Notes: generated by a model not told the origin, from the sequence alone. 64,000 nt of DNA from Streptomyces sp. V1I1 (GCF_030817355.1 NZ_JAUSZH010000001.1:1364001-1428000); one strand, 5' to 3'. Numbered from the stretch's first letter, positions 1 through 9,602 are shown. Numbers and translations: made by a program.

Positions 1-607
<607 letters not shown>

Positions 608-616
608 TCGGACCTC

Positions 617-1867
617 CTAGACCTGTGCCTGTACGGATGTCTGTACGGATGTCTGTGCGGATGCTGGTACGGATGTCGGTACGGGTGTGTATACGGCGCT
701 CTTCTCCGCGCTTTCCTCCACCGCGGCGAGCACCCGCTGCACCTGCAGCCCGTCCGCGAACGACGGCGCGGGGTCGGTACCCGTGGCGATCGCCACGACC
801 AGATCGCGCGCCTGGTGGGCGAAGGTGTGCTCGTAGCCGAGCGCGTGGCCGGGCGGCCACCACGCCTCCAGATAGGGATGCTCCGACTCGGTGATGAGGA
901 TCCGCCGGAAGCCGGATGAGGCGGCGGGCTCGGTGTGGTCGTGGAAGGACAGCTCGTTGAGCCGCTCCAGGTCGAAGGCCAACGACCCCTGCTCGCCGTT
1001 GATTTCGAGCCGCAGCGCGTTCTTGCGGCCGGACGCCATCCGGGTGGCCTCGAAGGAAGCGAGCGCACCCGACGCGAGCCGCCCGGTGAACACGGCCGCG
1101 TCGTCGACGGTGACCGGGCCTCGCTCGGCGCCGCCCGAGGCGGAGAGACCGGCCGAAGCGCCGGCGAGCAGCGGACGCTCCCGTACGAAGGTCTCCGAGA
1201 GCGCCGATACCCCGACCAGCGGCTCCCCCGCCAGATACTGCGCCAGGTCCACGATGTGCGCGCCCAGATCGCCCAGCGCGCCCGAGCCCGCGTGCTCGCG
1301 CTTGAGCCGCCAGGTGAGGGGGAACTGAGGGTCGACCAGCCAGTCCTGGAGATAGGTGAAGCGCACATGCCGCAGGGTGCCGAGCCTGCCATCGGCGATC
1401 AGCCGGCGCGCGTAAGCGATAGCGGGCACCCGACGGTAGTTGAAGCCGACCATCGCCAGCTGACCGCGTTCCCTGGCGCGTTCTGCCGCCGTGACCATCG
1501 CCTCGGCCTCGGCGACGGAGTTGGCCAGCGGCTTCTCGCACAGGACGTGCTTGCCCGCCTCCAGTGCCGCGATCGCGATCTCCGCATGGCTGTCACCCGG
1601 TGTGCAGATGTCGACGAGCTGCACATCGTCGCGGGTCACGAGGTCGCGCCAGTCGGTCTCCGCCGCAGCCCAGCCGTGTCTGTCGGCCGCGGCCCGCACG
1701 GCTGCCTCGTCACGGCCGCCGATCGCGGCGAGGACCGGCCGCAGCGGCAGGTCGAAGACGCGTCCGACGGTGCGCCACCCCTGTGAGTGGGCGGCGCCCA
1801 TGAACGCGTATCCGACCATGCCGACGCCAAGTGTCGGCACAGCGGCCTCACTGTCCCTCTGTTCCAT
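617..1867 (-). CDS. Gfo/Idh/MocA family NAD(P)-dependent oxidoreductase
   Basis: A 416-residue cytoplasmic dehydrogenase. The N-terminal Rossmann fold (residues about 12-130) has VGMVGYAFMGAAHSQGW as its dinucleotide loop. CEKPLAN carries the conserved EKP motif near residue 112, and GDLGAHIVDLAQYLAG in the C-terminal domain has the usual catalytic-region histidine. The family oxidises or reduces a hydroxyl of sugars, inositols or glycosides using NAD(P). It sits in a run binding protein - this gene - TIM-barrel isomerase, a common arrangement for uptake and oxidation-first catabolism. The last 25 or so residues (PTSVPASAQTSVQ and so on) form a low-complexity tail from a 12-bp DNA repeat; they look like a 3' extension outside the fold. 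Confidence 0.9.
   Translation of the reverse strand: MEQRDSEAAVPTLGVGMVGYAFMGAAHSQGWRTVGRVFDLPLRPVLAAIGGRDEAAVRAAADRHGWAAAETDWRDLVTRDDVQLVDICTPGDSHAEIAIAALEAGKHVLCEKPLANSVAEAEAMVTAAERARERGQLAMVGFNYRRVPAIAYARRLIADGRLGTLRHVRFTYLQDWLVDPQFPLTWRLKREHAGSGALGDLGAHIVDLAQYLAGEPLVGVSALSETFVRERPLLAGASAGLSASGGAERGPVTVDDAAVFTGRLASGALASFEATRMASGRKNALRLEINGEQGSLAFDLERLNELSFHDHTEPAASSGFRRILITESEHPYLEAWWPPGHALGYEHTFAHQARDLVVAIATGTDPAPSFADGLQVQRVLAAVEESAEKSAVYTPVPTSVPASAQTSVQTSVQAQV
630..689. repeat. 12-bp tandem repeat at the 3' end of the dehydrogenase gene
   Basis: Five consecutive 12-bp units of the form tgtacggatgtc occupy 630-641, 642-653, 654-665, 666-677 and 678-689; the first two are identical and later ones drift. 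Read on the minus strand they give four-residue repeats (QTSV, QTSV, SASA/PASA, PTSV) at the C-terminus of the Gfo/Idh/MocA protein. The unit length is a multiple of three, so copy-number change would not shift the frame. Confidence 0.85.
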
Positions 1868-1913
1868 ACGGGTTCCTCCTCGTCGGTCTGCTCGGTGGGG
1901 GCGGGCGCGCCGG

Positions 1914-2960
1914 TCAGCTGAAGCCGGTGGGCAGGTACTCGTCGACGTTCTCCTTGGTCACGACGGCCGAGTAGAGGGTGATCGAGGCGGGGATCTCCAG
2001 CTCCGACATCCCGCTGACGCCCTTGCCCTGCCCGAGCGCGCGGGCGAGATCGATGGCGGAGGCAGCCATGGTCGGCGGGTAGAGGACGGTCGCCTTCAGG
2101 ACGCTGTTGTCGGCCTTGATGGCGTCCATCGCGGACTTTGCTCCGGCGCCGCCGACCATCAGGAAGTCCTTGCGGCCGGCCTGTGCGATGGCGCGCAGCG
2201 CGCCCACGCCCTGGTCGTCGTCGTGGTTCCACAGCGCGTCGAACTGGCTCTGCGCCTGGAGGAGTTGAGCCATCTTCGCCTGGCCGGACTCCACGGTGAA
2301 GTCGGCAGCCTGGCGGGCCACCTTCTTGATGTTGGGGTAGTTCTTCAGGGCGTCGTCGAAGCCCTGGGTGCGCTGCTTGGTGAGCTCCAGATTGTCGAGC
2401 CCGGCCAGTTCGATGACCTTGGCGTTCGGCTTGTTCTTGAGCTGCTCGCCGATGTAGTTGCCCGCGTTGAGGCCCATGCCGTAGTTGTCGCCGCCGATCC
2501 AGCAGCGGTACGCCTGCGGGGAGGCGAAGATCCGGTCCAGGTTGATGACGGGGATGCCCGCCTTCATGGCCTGCAGGCCCACCTGGGTCAGCGCCTTTCC
2601 GTCGGCGGGCAGGATGACGAGTACGTCGACCTTCTTGTTGATCAGCGTCTGGACCTGGCCGATCTGGGCGGCGGTGTCGTTCGAGCCCTCGGTGATCTCC
2701 AGGGTCACCTCGGAGTACTTCTTGGCGCGCGACTTGGCGTTCTCGTTGATGGCGTTGAGCCAGCCGTGGTCGGCCTGGGGTCCGGCGAAGCCGATGGTGA
2801 CGGCCTTGCCGGGCTTGTCGTCGGCGGCCGGGGCATTGTTGGTGGCCGCCTCCGACTTCTTGGGCTCGTTGCTGGTGCAGGCGGTCAGCAGCGCGCCGGC
2901 CGAGACGGCGGCGGTGCCGAAGAGCAGGCCTCTGCGGCTCGTGGACGGGATTTCTGGCAT
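1914..2960 (-). CDS. Sugar ABC transporter substrate-binding lipoprotein (RbsB type)
   Basis: A 348-residue exported lipoprotein. The N-terminus has a twin-arginine-like stretch (SRRGLLFGTAAVSAGALL) followed by the lipobox LLTAC, so Cys28 is the likely lipidated residue. The rest is a type-1 periplasmic binding protein fold of the ribose/galactose class: an early segment GFAGPQADHGW, then LVILPADGKALTQ and VINLDRIFASP. It would capture a monosaccharide or small sugar outside the membrane and hand it to the permease encoded just upstream at 3033-4067. It lies between the permease and the dehydrogenase in the same direction with short gaps, so it is probably co-transcribed. The ligand is unknown. 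Confidence 0.92.
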   Translation of the reverse strand: MPEIPSTSRRGLLFGTAAVSAGALLTACTSNEPKKSEAATNNAPAADDKPGKAVTIGFAGPQADHGWLNAINENAKSRAKKYSEVTLEITEGSNDTAAQIGQVQTLINKKVDVLVILPADGKALTQVGLQAMKAGIPVINLDRIFASPQAYRCWIGGDNYGMGLNAGNYIGEQLKNKPNAKVIELAGLDNLELTKQRTQGFDDALKNYPNIKKVARQAADFTVESGQAKMAQLLQAQSQFDALWNHDDDQGVGALRAIAQAGRKDFLMVGGAGAKSAMDAIKADNSVLKATVLYPPTMAASAIDLARALGQGKGVSGMSELEIPASITLYSAVVTKENVDEYLPTGFS

Positions 2961-3032
2961 GACGGATCAACCCTTCAGCTGGGCGGTTCGACAGATGGGG
3001 AAGTGGAGGGAGGAGCGGGGGTGGGGCGGGGG

Positions 3033-4067
3033 TCAGGCCTCGCCGCCGCGCAACGTTCGGTGCTGGACCAGGACGGCGGCGACGATGATCGCGCCCTTGG
3101 CGATCTGCTGGACGGCGCTCTCAAGGTTGTTGAGGGCGAAGATGTTGGTGATGGTGGTGAAGACGAGGACGCCGAGGACCGATCCGACGATGGTGCCCCG
3201 GCCGCCGCTGAGCAGGGTGCCGCCGATGATCGCCGCGGCGATGGCGTCGAGTTCGTAGAGATTGCCGTTGGTGTTCTGACCCGAGCCGGCCAGCACGATC
3301 AGCATGAAGGCGGCGATTCCGCAGCACAGTCCGGAGAGCAGATACAGATAGAGCCGCTGGCGCCGTACGTCGATGCCGGCGAGGCGGGCGGCTTCCGCGT
3401 TGCCGCCGACCGCGACGGTCCGCCGCCCGAAGGTCGTACGGTTCAGCAGCAGCCAGCCGATGACCGTGACCGCCGCGAAGACCAGCACCAGCGGCGGGAT
3501 TCCGAGGATGTACGCGTCCTTGATGCCCAGGTCCAGTACGGAGTTCACGGTGACCATCTGGGTCTTGCCGTCCGTGATCTGCAGGGCGAGTCCGCGGGCG
3601 GACGCCAGCATGGCGAGGGTCGCGATGAACGGCACCATCCCGCCGTACGCGATGAGCAGTCCGTTCACCAGACCGCAGCCCAGTCCGACGATCACCGCGG
3701 TGAAGAGGATGCCCGCGAAGCCGTACTCCTGTGTGGCCACCGTCGTCGCCCATACCGAGGCCAGCGCCACCATCGCGCCGACCGACAGGTCGATGCCGCC
3801 GCTGGTGATCACGAAGGTCATGCCGACGGTGACGACGCCGATGATGGAGGCCTGGGTGAGGACGAGCTGAAGATTGCTGATGGCGAGGAATTCATCGGGC
3901 TTGGTGATGCCGCCGACCGCGATCAGTACGGCGAGGACGCCGAGCAGCGAGAGATTGCGGACGTCGGCCCGCAATCCGGGCGGGCGACGCCAACCTCTGC
4001 CTGCCGGTGCGGACTTGGCGGTGGGTATCGGCGCGTCCTGCCGCGCCGGAGAGGCTGGCTGCGTCAT
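3033..4067 (-). CDS. Sugar ABC transporter permease (RbsC type)
   Basis: A 344-residue inner-membrane permease of the BPD_transp_2 family, with about eight to ten hydrophobic segments. The family hallmark GGIDLSVGAMVALASVW lies near residue 90, and GGTLLSGGRGTIVGS lies near residue 290. The ATG at 4065-4067 overlaps the TGA of the ATPase gene (ATGA), so the two are translationally coupled. With the ATPase and the binding protein it forms a high-affinity sugar importer. The N-terminal 30 residues are cytoplasmic and low in complexity. Confidence 0.93.
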   Translation of the reverse strand: MTQPASPARQDAPIPTAKSAPAGRGWRRPPGLRADVRNLSLLGVLAVLIAVGGITKPDEFLAISNLQLVLTQASIIGVVTVGMTFVITSGGIDLSVGAMVALASVWATTVATQEYGFAGILFTAVIVGLGCGLVNGLLIAYGGMVPFIATLAMLASARGLALQITDGKTQMVTVNSVLDLGIKDAYILGIPPLVLVFAAVTVIGWLLLNRTTFGRRTVAVGGNAEAARLAGIDVRRQRLYLYLLSGLCCGIAAFMLIVLAGSGQNTNGNLYELDAIAAAIIGGTLLSGGRGTIVGSVLGVLVFTTITNIFALNNLESAVQQIAKGAIIVAAVLVQHRTLRGGEA

Positions 4068-5587
4068 GCCGTCGGGCTCCCTTCCATCACAAGGTCGAGT
4101 ACGCGGTGCTCGTCGAGCTCCCGGGCGTCGGCCGTGTGCACGACGCTGCCCTCGCGGAGCACCAGCACCCGGTCGGCGAGGCCCAGCACTTCGGGCACTT
4201 CGCTGGATACGAGAAGTACGGCGAGGCCTTCGTCGGCCAGCCGGCGGATCACGGCGTACAGCTCGGCGCGGGCGCCGACGTCGACCCCGCGGGTGGGCTC
4301 GTCCAGGAGCAGCACCCGGCAGCCGCGCAGCAGCCAGCGGGCGAGCACGGCCTTTTGCTGGTTGCCGCCGGAGAGGGTGCGGATGCGTGCGTCGGGGTTG
4401 TCGGGGCGCAGCGAGAGTTCCCTGGTCGCACGCTGTGCGGCGGTGCGCTCCTGGCGGCGGTCGAGCCAGCCGCCGCGGGAGAAGCGGGAGAGGCAGGAGA
4501 CGGAGACATTGCGGGTGACGGACTCCAGCATCAGCAGCCCCTGCGCCTTGCGCTCCTCGGGGGCGAGTCCGACTCCGGCGCGGACGGCCGAGCGGACGCT
4601 GCCGGGGCGCAGCGGACTGCCGTCGACGAGTACGCGTCCGGCGCTGGGCTTGCGGGCGCCGTAGATCGTCTCCAGGATCTCGGAGCGTCCGGAGCCGACG
4701 AGTCCGGCGAGCCCGGCGATCTCACCGGGGCGCAGTTCCAGGTCGACGGGCGCGAACTCCCCTTCTCTGGCGAGCCCTTCGACCCGCAGCACCGGTTGCT
4801 GGTCCGCCGCGCGGGCCGGGTCGGGCCGATCGGGGAAGACGTACTCGACATTCCGTCCGGTCATCATGGCAACGATGTCGCGGGTGGGAGTGTCGCGTGC
4901 GGGCAGGCCGACGGCGACCGCCCGGCCGTCCTTGAGCACGGTCACCCGGTCGCCGATGCGGCGGATCTCTTCGAGCCGGTGGGAGATGTAGACGACGGCG
5001 ACGCCCTCGGCGGTCAGATTGCCGACGATACGGAACAGGTTGTCGACTTCGTCGGGGTCGAGGGCGGCGGATGGCTCGTCCATCACGATGAGCCGTACCT
5101 CGTGGGAGAGCGCCCGGGCCATGGAGACGATCTGCTGCTGGGCGGCGGAGAGGTCCCCGACGTGGTGGGACGGGTCGATCTCCGGGTGCCCAAGTCGCTT
5201 GAGGATCATGGCAGTTGTCGAACGGGCTTCTTTGCCGCGTACGACGAAACCGGCCGAGGCCGGCTCGTGCCCGAGGAAGACGTTCTCGGCGACGGACAGT
5301 CCTTCGACCAGGTCGAGTTCCTGGTAGATGGTGGCGATGCCGAGGCGCATGGCGGCGATGGGCGATTTGAGGGCTACCGCGTCGCCGCGCCAGGTGATCT
5401 CTCCGGTGTCGGGCTGATGGGCTCCGGCGAGCACCTTGATCAGGGTGGATTTGCCGGCGCCGTTCTGGCCGAGGAGACAGTGGACCTCGCCGGCCTGGAC
5501 CTCGAGGTCCACACCGTCGAGGGCGCGGACGCCCGGGAACGACTTGGTGATGCCGGACATCGTGAGCAGGGGTGGTTCTGGTGCCAT
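4064..5587 (-). CDS. Sugar ABC transporter ATP-binding protein, two ATPase domains (RbsA/XylG type)
   Basis: A 507-residue fused double ATPase typical of CUT2 sugar importers. Domain 1 has Walker A GQNGAGKST near residue 40, a signature-like LSAAQQQ and Walker B IVMDEPS. Domain 2 has the usual degenerate first loop GLVGSGRSE, an intact LSGGNQQK signature and LLLDEPTRGVD. It is the first gene of the importer proper and lies just downstream of the ROK regulator gene on the same strand. The ATG at 5585-5587 is 118 bases from the ROK stop, which leaves room for a promoter. Confidence 0.94.
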   Translation of the reverse strand: MAPEPPLLTMSGITKSFPGVRALDGVDLEVQAGEVHCLLGQNGAGKSTLIKVLAGAHQPDTGEITWRGDAVALKSPIAAMRLGIATIYQELDLVEGLSVAENVFLGHEPASAGFVVRGKEARSTTAMILKRLGHPEIDPSHHVGDLSAAQQQIVSMARALSHEVRLIVMDEPSAALDPDEVDNLFRIVGNLTAEGVAVVYISHRLEEIRRIGDRVTVLKDGRAVAVGLPARDTPTRDIVAMMTGRNVEYVFPDRPDPARAADQQPVLRVEGLAREGEFAPVDLELRPGEIAGLAGLVGSGRSEILETIYGARKPSAGRVLVDGSPLRPGSVRSAVRAGVGLAPEERKAQGLLMLESVTRNVSVSCLSRFSRGGWLDRRQERTAAQRATRELSLRPDNPDARIRTLSGGNQQKAVLARWLLRGCRVLLLDEPTRGVDVGARAELYAVIRRLADEGLAVLLVSSEVPEVLGLADRVLVLREGSVVHTADARELDEHRVLDLVMEGSPTA

Positions 5588-5705
5588 GACGAATCCCCTC
5601 GGCGGGTGCGGCCGGTGAGCGGGCAGGGCGCTGTGCTGTGCTGTTGCGGGTGGAGCTCACGCCTTGCGGCGCGCCTGGCGTGGTGCGATCGTCCGGCCCG
5701 GTGTG

Positions 5706-6887
5706 TCAGGCCGGCGAGAACAGGTGGTCGCTGATGAGCCTGGCCGCGCCGATCACTCCGGCGGTCGGCCCCAACTCGCCCAGCACGATGGGGAGATTGC
5801 CGGTCGCGAGCGGCAGCGACTGGCGGTAGACCTGAGTGCGTACGCTCGCCAGCAGCGTGTGGCCGAGGCCGGTCACCCCGCCGCCGATCACCACAAGACC
5901 GGGGTTGAAGAAGCTGACCAGTCCGGCGATGACCTGGCCGACGCGGTTGCCGCCCTCGCGGATGAGGTCGAGCGAGGTGGCGTCGCCAGCGGCGGCAGCG
6001 GCCGCGACATCCGCGGCCGTGAGCCGTCCCGCCGTCTCCAGCCGGGCGGCGAGCTCCTCCGACCGGCCGGTGCGGGCCGCGTCCTCTGCGTCGCGGGCCA
6101 GCGCGGCACCGCTGAAGTGGGCTTCCAGGCAGCCCTTGTTGCCGCAGGCGCAGGCGCGGCCGTCCGGTTCGACCTGGATATGGCCGATGTCGCCGGCGCT
6201 GCCCGTCGTACCGCGGTAGACCTCACCGCCGACGACGATGCCGCAGCCGATGCCCGTACCGATCTTGATGCAGAGGAAGTCGCCGACGGAGCGCGCGACG
6301 CCCGCGTGCTGTTCCCCCATCGCCATCAGGTTCACATCGTTGTCGACCATGACCGGGCAGCCCAGGTCCTGGCTGAGCGCCTCACGCACCGGGAAGCCGT
6401 CCCAGCCGGGCATGATCGGCGGCGCGACCGGCACGCCTTCGGGGTAGCGGACCGGGCCGGGGACGCCGATGCCGGCGCCGTCGAAGCCTTCGGCGAGTCC
6501 GGAGGCCCTGAGCTTGGCCGCCATCGACAGCACCTGCTCGAAGACGGCGACCGGGCCCTCGCGTACGTCCATGGGGTGGTTGAGGTGGCCGAGCACTTCC
6601 AGCTCGGCGTTGGTGACGGCCACGTCGATCGAGGTGGCGCCGATGTCGACGCCGAGGAAGCGCAGCGCGGGGGCGAGGCGGATGTTGTGGGAGCGCCGCC
6701 CGCCGCGCGAGGCGGCAAGGCCGTCCGCGACCACGAGCCCGGTCTCAAGGAGCCGGTCGACCTCCACCGCGAGCTTGGAACGGGACAGGTCCACCTGATC
6801 GCCCAGTTGGGCACGGGAGTTGGGCCCACCGTCGCGCAACAGCCTGAGCAGTCGCGCCTGGTGCGCGTTCGCGGGTCGAGCGGTCAT
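5706..6887 (-). CDS. ROK family transcriptional regulator
   Basis: The protein is 393 residues from the ATG at 6885-6887; a longer open frame exists upstream but crosses non-coding hairpin DNA. The N-terminus is a winged helix of the NagC/Mlc/XylR type (about residues 5-65). The rest is a ROK sugar-kinase-like domain with FLGVDIGATSIDVAV, GIGVPGPV, DNDVNLMA, the glycine-rich GTGIGCGIVVGGEVYRG and the zinc-binding C-x-C-x4-C loop of CACGNKGC. Such proteins are usually repressors released by a sugar or sugar phosphate. Its position directly upstream of the importer operon makes that operon the likely target. Confidence 0.92.
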   Translation of the reverse strand: MTARPANAHQARLLRLLRDGGPNSRAQLGDQVDLSRSKLAVEVDRLLETGLVVADGLAASRGGRRSHNIRLAPALRFLGVDIGATSIDVAVTNAELEVLGHLNHPMDVREGPVAVFEQVLSMAAKLRASGLAEGFDGAGIGVPGPVRYPEGVPVAPPIMPGWDGFPVREALSQDLGCPVMVDNDVNLMAMGEQHAGVARSVGDFLCIKIGTGIGCGIVVGGEVYRGTTGSAGDIGHIQVEPDGRACACGNKGCLEAHFSGAALARDAEDAARTGRSEELAARLETAGRLTAADVAAAAAAGDATSLDLIREGGNRVGQVIAGLVSFFNPGLVVIGGGVTGLGHTLLASVRTQVYRQSLPLATGNLPIVLGELGPTAGVIGAARLISDHLFSPA

Positions 6888-7243
6888 GCGTCTCACGTGC
6901 CCCTCCCCGCCATTCCAGGCCGTCTTCCGTCGGGCTTTCGAGGGGAACGTAGCAGCGCTTTCCCCGAGTGGGAAGAACTTGCGCAGTGTTCCGGCACAAC
7001 TTTCTCCACACCCGGGACAAAGGTCTTTCCCTGCCCGCCCGTTCCCGTGGCTGGGGGCAAGCCCCAGACCCCCGTACGCGCTTCTGGGGGTCCCCCCACG
7101 CCCACCGGGCGTGGGGGGGAGTGTCCTCAATCGCCGGACGGGCTTGGATTTCCGCCGGACCGGCGGAAATCCAGCCCCCCGTGGGGGTCCCCCGGACGAA
7201 GTCTGGGGGAGATTGAGGCGCGGGGTCCGGGGCGGAGCCCCGG
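6888..7243. terminator. Intergenic block of nested hairpins between the GntR and ROK genes
   Basis: No gene is seen in these 356 bases. The half next to the ROK start is less GC-rich and probably holds its promoter. The rest is packed with inverted repeats: twelve-base arms at 7092-7103/7107-7118 with a 3-base loop, and a perfect 13-base palindrome at 7146-7158/7160-7172. G/C-run arms flank both, and a block starting gattgaggcgcgggg lies near 7210-7230. The element closes the GntR transcript (minus strand). From memory, similar AATCGCCGG/GATTGAGG-flanked hairpins are scattered between genes in many Streptomyces genomes. Confidence 0.65.
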
Positions 7244-7921
7244 TTAAGGCTGCTCGCGCTGGTGGTAGGTCTTGCGGGTGTGCTCCGTATGCGCCCGCAT
7301 GACCTCCGACGCCCGCTGCTCGTCGCGGGCCGAGATCGCCGCGATCAGCTCCCGGTGCTCGATCCACGACTGGCGGCCGCGCTGTCGCGCGACGGGCGTG
7401 TAGTACCAGCGCACCCGGCGGTCCACCTGTGCCGCCAACTCGGCGAGTACGACGTTCCCGGCGAGCTCCATCACCTTGGCGTGGAAGGCGGCATTGGTGG
7501 CCACAGCCAGGTCGACGTCGTCGTCCGCGACAGCCTGTTCGCCCTGTGCGCACAGCTCTTCGAGCGAGGCGATGCCCGCGGAGCCGGAGTTCGCCGCGGC
7601 GAGCCGGGCGGCCTCTGCCTCGAGCAGCGTACGGACCGAGAGCAGTTGGTCCGCCTCCGCCTCGGTCGGCTCATGGACGAACGCGCCCTGTGCCGGGCGC
7701 AGATCGACCCATCCCTCGGTGTTCAGCCGTTGCAGCGCCTCACGCACGGGCTGGCGGGACACCCCGAGATGGCCGGCGAGTTCGCTCTCGACCAGGTGCT
7801 GGCCGGGGCGCAGTGCGCGGGTCGTGATCAGTTCGAGCAGCGCCTCGTAGACCCGCTCACGCAGCGGACCGGGGCGTTCCAGCTTGGGCACGGTTCCCTG
7901 CGGCAGTCCTGCGGACAACAT
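7244..7921 (-). CDS. GntR family regulator, FCD (FadR-like) subfamily
   Basis: A 225-residue regulator from the ATG at 7919-7921, chosen because AGGAGGGGG lies just upstream; an in-frame TTG at 7945 would add eight residues. The N-terminal winged helix (about residues 15-80) contains LVESELAGHLGVSRQPVREA, and the C-terminal all-helical FCD ligand domain follows, with FHAKVMELAGN and EHRELIAAI carrying the usual metal-binding histidines. Its own promoter region holds an ACTGTAGAC-type sequence also found upstream of the reductase gene at 9710, so autoregulation and control of that gene are likely. The effector is unknown; carboxylic acids are usual for this subfamily. Confidence 0.9.
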   Translation of the reverse strand: MLSAGLPQGTVPKLERPGPLRERVYEALLELITTRALRPGQHLVESELAGHLGVSRQPVREALQRLNTEGWVDLRPAQGAFVHEPTEAEADQLLSVRTLLEAEAARLAAANSGSAGIASLEELCAQGEQAVADDDVDLAVATNAAFHAKVMELAGNVVLAELAAQVDRRVRWYYTPVARQRGRQSWIEHRELIAAISARDEQRASEVMRAHTEHTRKTYHQREQP

Positions 7922-7960
7922 CACGGTCCCCCTCCTGGCCGGCAACGGTGAGCGACAATT

Positions 7961-7986
7961 GGCTATCGTCTACAGTCTACCGAGCG
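7961..7986 (-). promoter_or_regulatory. Candidate GntR operator in the regulator's own promoter
   Basis: On the minus strand the sequence reads GGTAGACTGTAGACGATAG, which holds GTAGAC twice in direct repeat. The 13-base stretch ACTGTAGACGATA matches the site upstream of the gene at 9710 (ACTGTAGACAATA) at 12 of 13 positions. It lies about 45 bases upstream of the GntR ATG, where an autoregulatory operator would be expected. Confidence 0.5.
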
Positions 7987-8013
7987 CAATCCCCCAACAG
8001 ACCGAGATCCGCG

Positions 8014-8490
8014 TCACCTTCGGCCGGAATCGAGCAGCTCCGCCAGCCGGTCGAGGAAGACCCGCTGCCCCGTCACCAGCTTCTCCCTCGCCTCCGCCAC
8101 GGAGATCCACTCGGCACGGTCGATCTCGGGGAACTCCTGCGTCCGGCCCGAGCCCCTCGGCCACTCCATGGCGAAGGTGCCCGGCACCACCAGGCCCGTG
8201 TCGAGGTCGCCGTCGAGCGCCCAGACGGTGACGATCTTGCCGCCGCCCTGCCGTGCCTCGCCGAGAGGCAGCCAGTCCCCGTCGGGCGGCGGGACACCGA
8301 GCTCCTCCACGAACTCCCGCCGGGCGGCGGCCGTCGGCTCCTCGTCCGGGGTGTACTCACCCTTCGGCACTGACCAGGACCCGTCGTCGCGGGACTGCCA
8401 GAACGGCCCTCCCATATGGCCGATGAGCACCTCGGTGTCCGTACCGCGCCTGCGGAACAGCAACAGGCCGGCGCTTCGCTTAGCTGCCAT
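8014..8490 (-). CDS. Nudix hydrolase
   Basis: A 158-residue cytoplasmic hydrolase with a perfect Nudix box around residues 45-68: the pattern G-x5-E-x7-R-E-x2-E-E-x-G is all present. The N-terminus SAGLLLFRRRG and WSVPKGEY fit diadenosine or nucleoside polyphosphate hydrolases of the DR1025/NUDT2-like group, which cleave a pyrophosphate linked to another moiety. It follows the FabH-like gene on the same strand with a 36-base gap, so the two may be co-transcribed, but no functional link is evident. Confidence 0.9.
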   Translation of the reverse strand: MAAKRSAGLLLFRRRGTDTEVLIGHMGGPFWQSRDDGSWSVPKGEYTPDEEPTAAARREFVEELGVPPPDGDWLPLGEARQGGGKIVTVWALDGDLDTGLVVPGTFAMEWPRGSGRTQEFPEIDRAEWISVAEAREKLVTGQRVFLDRLAELLDSGRR

Positions 8491-8526
8491 GCGGTTCAGT
8501 CTGCCCCGGCGGCCGCACCGCCGCCC

Positions 8527-9474
8527 TCAGGGGCAGCGGACGACCTGCCCCGCGTACGAGAGATTGCCGCCGAAGCCGAAGAGCAGCACCGGATCGCCCG
8601 ACTCGATCTCGCCGCGCTCGACCAGCTTGGAGAGCGCCATCGGGATCGAGGCGGCCGAGGTGTTGCCGGAATGCACCACATCGCGGGCGATCACGGCGTT
8701 CACCGCGCCGATCTTCTGGGCGACGGGCTCGATGATCCGCAGATTCGCCTGGTGCAGGACGACCGCGGCGAGTTCCTCGGGGGTGACGCCCGCGCGCTCG
8801 CAGACCTTGCGGGCGATGGGCGGCAGCTGGGTGGTGGCCCAGCGGTAGACGGACTGGCCCTCCTGCGCGAAGCGGGGCGGGGTGCCCTCGATCCGTACGG
8901 CATGGCCCATCTCCGGGACCGAGCCCCACAGGACGGGGCCGATCTCGCCGTCCGAGCCGGGACCGGTCGCCTCGATGACCGCGGCGCCCGCCCCGTCGCC
9001 GACGAGCACACAGGTGGTGCGGTCGGTCCAGTCGGTGACCTCGGCCATCTTGTCGGCGCCGATGACCAGGGCACGGGCCGCGGCTCCGGCCCGTACGGCG
9101 TGGTCGGCCGTGGCGAGGGCGTGCGTGAAGCCCGCGCAGACGACATTGAGGTCCATGACGGCGGGCGAGCCCATGCCGAGACGGGCCGCGACGCGCGCCG
9201 CCGTGTTGGGCGAGCGGTCGATCGCGGTGGAGGTGGCGACCAGGACGAGATCGATGTCGTCGGGCGCCAGTCCCGCGGAGGCGAGCGCCTTCGCGCCGGC
9301 GTGCCCGGCCAGCTCGTCGACCGGCTCGTCGGGTCCGGCCACATGCCGGGTCTCGATCCCGACGCGGCTGCGGATCCACTCGTCGCTGGTGTCGACCATG
9401 GCGGCCAGGTCGTCATTGGTGAGCACCTTGGCGGGCTGGTAGTGCCCGAGCGCGACGATGCGTGAGCCGGTCAT
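8527..9474 (-). CDS. 3-oxoacyl-ACP synthase III-like ketosynthase (FabH/KAS III family)
   Basis: A 315-residue thiolase-fold condensing enzyme. The KAS III catalytic triad is visible: Cys113 in NVVCAGF, His241 in VLHQANLRI and Asn271 in HSGNTSAAS, with the closing GFGGNLSYAG loop. KAS III enzymes start fatty-acid synthesis by joining an acyl-CoA primer to malonyl-ACP. The gene stands alone with no acyl carrier protein or malonyltransferase nearby, so it is more likely an accessory starter enzyme than the housekeeping FabH, which in Streptomyces lies in a fab cluster. Confidence 0.9.
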   Translation of the reverse strand: MTGSRIVALGHYQPAKVLTNDDLAAMVDTSDEWIRSRVGIETRHVAGPDEPVDELAGHAGAKALASAGLAPDDIDLVLVATSTAIDRSPNTAARVAARLGMGSPAVMDLNVVCAGFTHALATADHAVRAGAAARALVIGADKMAEVTDWTDRTTCVLVGDGAGAAVIEATGPGSDGEIGPVLWGSVPEMGHAVRIEGTPPRFAQEGQSVYRWATTQLPPIARKVCERAGVTPEELAAVVLHQANLRIIEPVAQKIGAVNAVIARDVVHSGNTSAASIPMALSKLVERGEIESGDPVLLFGFGGNLSYAGQVVRCP

Positions 9475-9602
9475 ATGCGGTTCCCCCTCGATGCGGACAG
9501 TGGAATTACCCAGTCTTGGCTGCTACCACCCGGTACGACGGCATGTGATCCCACAGGTTCGGGGGCCGGACTTTGGAGCTTTCCCGAAGGATGTGACGAC
9601 CC

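Noticed and set aside
1491..4664. A 1,057-codon open frame on the plus strand, and similar very long frames at 21013-25458, 25761-27353 and 46805-49375
   Set aside because: They are mirror frames of minus-strand genes with clear domains; their products are Gly/Asp/Val/Arg-rich with no motif, ribosome site or signal.
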